Positions 61,560 to 64,000 of a DNA stretch of 64,000 nucleotides are shown piece after piece (position 1 is the first letter of the stretch; the number at the start of each line of letters is the position of its first letter). The translations under genes and the position numbers were made by a program. The notes beneath the pieces were generated by a model. That model did no database searches. It was not told the DNA's origin and saw nothing but the letters and a program-made list of their open reading frames with translations. The stretch is from a virus, in the IMG/VR virus record IMGVR_UViG_3300032294_002055, positions 1-64,000 of that record. One strand, written 5' to 3'.

Positions 61560-63026
61560 ATGCTTTGGAAACCTTGTGCCTTCGTTAAGACTGAAGAGAG
61601 ACCTCGCCGTCCTGTGGCTCATAATACGTTGAGTATTCCTGACCACATGGTGATCGCCTCTGAAAGCGATATTCCTGTTCTATCCATAGCGTTGAATTTC
61701 AACAGCTTGGAAGAGAGGACTAAAGCAGAAGTTCTTGCTCTGATTCAGCATATGAATCAGCAGGGTAAATTCGTTTCCAAAGAATGGGTGTTTACACGTC
61801 TTAACTTCAAAGCACGTAAAGCAGATGACATCTTTGCTGAGCTAAAGCGTGAAGGTAAGATTGAGGATTTCCTTGCAGTACGTGGACCACGTCAGCACGG
61901 AACCTATTGGCGCATAGCAGGCAAGAAGGCGCAAAGAGAAATGCAAAGAGTGCATGCATCGATACGCCGCGCTCGCCGCGCTACTATTTTGGAGAGTATT
62001 AACTCTCCTGAAGGTTCTCTGGAAATCAGAGAAGAAGCCCAAGCAAATTCTATTTCCGGGGATGACTTGGAAAAAGAATTTGAATCTGTAGAAAAAATAT
62101 CATTGCGTCATCAAGCGACTTCCCGGAACCATGAAAATGGAGCTCCGGGAGATGGCTTGGAAGGAACGCATTACACAGAGGCAGGATGCTTTGAACGTCT
62201 ATCAAACCCGGAACGTAATCCTACGGAATACGCTCTCATTGAGAAACTTGCAGAAGCATCTGATGACAAAATGCTTACCCCGGCAGCAGCTAGAAGTGCT
62301 GCTAGAAGAATCGATTCAGGCGTCATAAATAAAATGTCTGTCGCCAAGATTTGTAAAATTATTGAATCTAAACAGTTGGTTTACAGTCTTTTAGATTTGA
62401 TTCGTAACTTTGATGAAATCCTCAAAGATAATTGTGATACTATCAGACCCGGTGAACTTGATTATATTAATGACCAGATTAATGAGATGGCTGAGGGAAG
62501 TTCTGAGAACTATGTCTTCAAGGAAATTGCTTTAGCTTCTAAGATGCTTCGTGAACTTGATTCAAATGTTGAAAAGCTGACCTACAATGATTATTATAAT
62601 TTTGTTAGATCCTATTCAATCCCTGTCTATGCTAAACTCGTTGCTCTAAGTCTGTCTAAATATTATAAACCTAGTATCATTAAGTTGTTAGCTGTTGAAT
62701 TTGAAAAAACTCTGTTTTCTGAAATTGCTGCTAATCTGTCTGTATATAATTTCTTAGTTAACTTTAAAAAGTTTAATTTTATTAATTGGTCTGATTTTGC
62801 TGAGCATCGCCGTGAAACTGTTGATAGCCTTAGATGTACTTTATTCATAAACAAACTTCGCAACAGAAAACTAGACATGTTCGCTAGTCAGTTGCATTTC
62901 TTTGACCGCCTATATGCACACGGAAGTCAATACAACTCAGGGTCTATCCTCGAGCACGATACCGAGGGATATTCTGATACTAGCGGAAGCTTTGAGCCGC
63001 TTACATGGACCTGCGGTAATTCGTAA
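61560..63026 (+). CDS. 488-aa protein with possible winged helix, between helicase and primase
   Basis: Residues about 60-100 (LIQHMNQQGKFVSKEWVFTRLNFKARKADDIFAELKREGKIEDF read in parts) have a winged-helix pattern. Residues 110-215 are basic and polar, then long helices to the C-terminus. Its place between DnaB-like helicase and primase suggests a helicase loader, initiator or accessory factor (inference). The ATG at 61560 has no SD. Its 3' end overlaps the next gene by about 110 bases. Confidence 0.55.
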   Translation: MLWKPCAFVKTEERPRRPVAHNTLSIPDHMVIASESDIPVLSIALNFNSLEERTKAEVLALIQHMNQQGKFVSKEWVFTRLNFKARKADDIFAELKREGKIEDFLAVRGPRQHGTYWRIAGKKAQREMQRVHASIRRARRATILESINSPEGSLEIREEAQANSISGDDLEKEFESVEKISLRHQATSRNHENGAPGDGLEGTHYTEAGCFERLSNPERNPTEYALIEKLAEASDDKMLTPAAARSAARRIDSGVINKMSVAKICKIIESKQLVYSLLDLIRNFDEILKDNCDTIRPGELDYINDQINEMAEGSSENYVFKEIALASKMLRELDSNVEKLTYNDYYNFVRSYSIPVYAKLVALSLSKYYKPSIIKLLAVEFEKTLFSEIAANLSVYNFLVNFKKFNFINWSDFAEHRRETVDSLRCTLFINKLRNRKLDMFASQLHFFDRLYAHGSQYNSGSILEHDTEGYSDTSGSFEPLTWTCGNS

Positions 63027-64000
63027 CGAGTCCAACGGCTTTCACATTTATTTACCCTCTCCTGAATGTTTAAAAACAGACGGGAGAAAGGAAATACAAA
63101 GTAAGCATTTAACTGTAAATGCTTCTAGATATAAACAGACAGATGATTGGATTCAAAAGCATGGGCATTTAAGAGATGACCTTGCTAAAGACTACAGTGC
63201 TGTCTGTCACAAAACTAATACCAAGTATAAGGTATCTGATTTGTTAAATGAGAGAAAGTATCCCACTCTAGAAAAGAGAGGGTTACAGAATATATCTTCT
63301 AAAATTATTCAGGCTGCCACACAGCGGGCTGATAGTTTAGTAGATGATGGTAAGGGTAACCTGATTCCTATGGATCCAGGGGTAGTTATTCCAATTACTG
63401 ATTTACCGCCACTTCATCCTGCTGTTGTATATCTAAAAGACAGAGGGTATGATTTGAATCTTTTGTACACGCAATTCAAGTGTTCATTCTGCACACAAGA
63501 AAATCCGGAGAATGCCGCAAAAGGTATTTTCTATAAAAGACTACCGCTTGACTTCAAAGACACGCCGCAAGGAAGAATAGTTTTCTATTCTTTTATTAAC
63601 GGTGTTCAAGTTGGGTGGCAGGCCCGTATTATTGAACGTGTAGAAGGTAATCTAAAATATTATCTTCACCCGTATAAAAATAATTGGGTAGCGACTGAAC
63701 AGAAGCATGCAGAGACTGGTAAATGGGAACCAATTCCCGGGATAGAAATTAAATTAGATGGCTATACCATAGAATGGAAAGTTGCTAAATATAAGACAGC
63801 GTTTGGTATGCAGCGTAATGAAACCCTTATGGGTGTCGATGCTGCTATCAAATTCAATAAAGTATTAGGACTTAAAAAACCTACTGCTTTTATTGTGGAG
63901 GGTCCTTTAGACGCAGCTCGTATTGGTCCAGGATGTGTTGCACTTCTTGGTAAGTATATGAGTGAGCGTCACGCTGACCTGCTGGTTAGTAAATTCAAAA
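62914..64000 (+). CDS. DNA primase with TOPRIM domain, 3' end beyond the window
   Basis: I start at the ATG 62914, since the first 40 residues (DILILAEALSRLHGPAVIR) match the N-terminal helix I expect in this family. Next comes H-x-Y-x-P-S-P-x-C-x-x-x-D-G-R and SKHLTVN, then a Cys pair C-S-F-C in the middle and the TOPRIM motif VEGPLDAARIG at about residues 325-335. It makes RNA primers for lagging-strand synthesis with the DnaB-like helicase. The frame stays open to the window end, so the product is at least 362 residues. It overlaps the preceding gene by 113 bases. Confidence 0.75.
   Translation, partial: MHTEVNTTQGLSSSTIPRDILILAEALSRLHGPAVIRNESNGFHIYLPSPECLKTDGRKEIQSKHLTVNASRYKQTDDWIQKHGHLRDDLAKDYSAVCHKTNTKYKVSDLLNERKYPTLEKRGLQNISSKIIQAATQRADSLVDDGKGNLIPMDPGVVIPITDLPPLHPAVVYLKDRGYDLNLLYTQFKCSFCTQENPENAAKGIFYKRLPLDFKDTPQGRIVFYSFINGVQVGWQARIIERVEGNLKYYLHPYKNNWVATEQKHAETGKWEPIPGIEIKLDGYTIEWKVAKYKTAFGMQRNETLMGVDAAIKFNKVLGLKKPTAFIVEGPLDAARIGPGCVALLGKYMSERHADLLVSKFK

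Overview
The window is a 64-kb piece of a large tailed-phage genome (Caudoviricetes, contractile-tailed myovirus type). The evidence is a contiguous virion module: a prohead protease, a scaffold-like protein, a major capsid protein, a 780-aa tail sheath, a tail tube, a spike, a tape-measure candidate, gp25- and gp6/J-like baseplate proteins and a collagen-like fibre. A second module carries DNA metabolism genes: terminase large subunit, thymidylate synthase, an SbcD/SbcC (gp47/gp46) pair, an SF2 helicase, a DnaB-like helicase and a TOPRIM primase. No integrase, repressor, lysis gene or DNA polymerase is visible. The host cannot be named. Strong Shine-Dalgarno sites before the capsid genes and several sigma70-like promoters fit a bacterium with an ordinary SD system.

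Layout. 0-8 kb: head genes ending in the major capsid protein and a strong terminator. 8-14 kb: neck/connector candidates, sheath and tube, closed by a second terminator. 14-23 kb: spike, tail-assembly-chaperone pair joined by a well-formed -1 frameshift signal, tape-measure candidate and baseplate/hub proteins. 23-29 kb: a giant cysteine-rich repeat protein. 28.7-31 kb: a membrane protein, two small CxxC proteins and a sigma factor with its own promoter, set inside the baseplate genes. 31-38.5 kb: baseplate wedge proteins, then the collagen-like fibre. 38.5-41 kb (minus strand): an 826-aa zinc-ribbon protein. 41-45.3 kb: two unknown acidic proteins, the minus-strand terminase and two small genes. 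45.3-47 kb: a thymidylate synthase gene interrupted in frame by a mobile-endonuclease-like domain. 47-50.1 kb: a YfaP/DUF2135-type protein and small phage proteins. 50.17-50.70 kb: a roughly 500-nt non-coding transcript with its own promoter, a tRNA-like domain, a multi-hairpin domain and a strong terminator. 50.7-64 kb: a kinase-like gene, SbcD/SbcC, small genes, two helicases, a winged-helix-like protein and the 5' part of a primase that runs off the right edge.

Working together. Protease, scaffold-like protein and capsid protein build and mature the head; sheath, tube, chaperones, tape measure, hub/spike and wedge proteins build the contractile tail; the sigma factor probably switches host polymerase to late genes. 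The right half supplies replication, recombination and nucleotide synthesis. Many genes abut through TAA-TAT(N)-ATG or TAATG junctions without an SD, which suggests translational coupling. Strong SD sequences stand before the two capsid-shell genes and one baseplate gene.

Most noteworthy: the thymidylate synthase interrupted without an intein signature; the structured non-coding RNA locus and its 22-bp promoter shared with the gene at 47,035; the textbook -1 frameshift signal; a recurring K-x-A-[S/A] motif in head proteins; and a second, unidentified zinc-ribbon replication-like protein.
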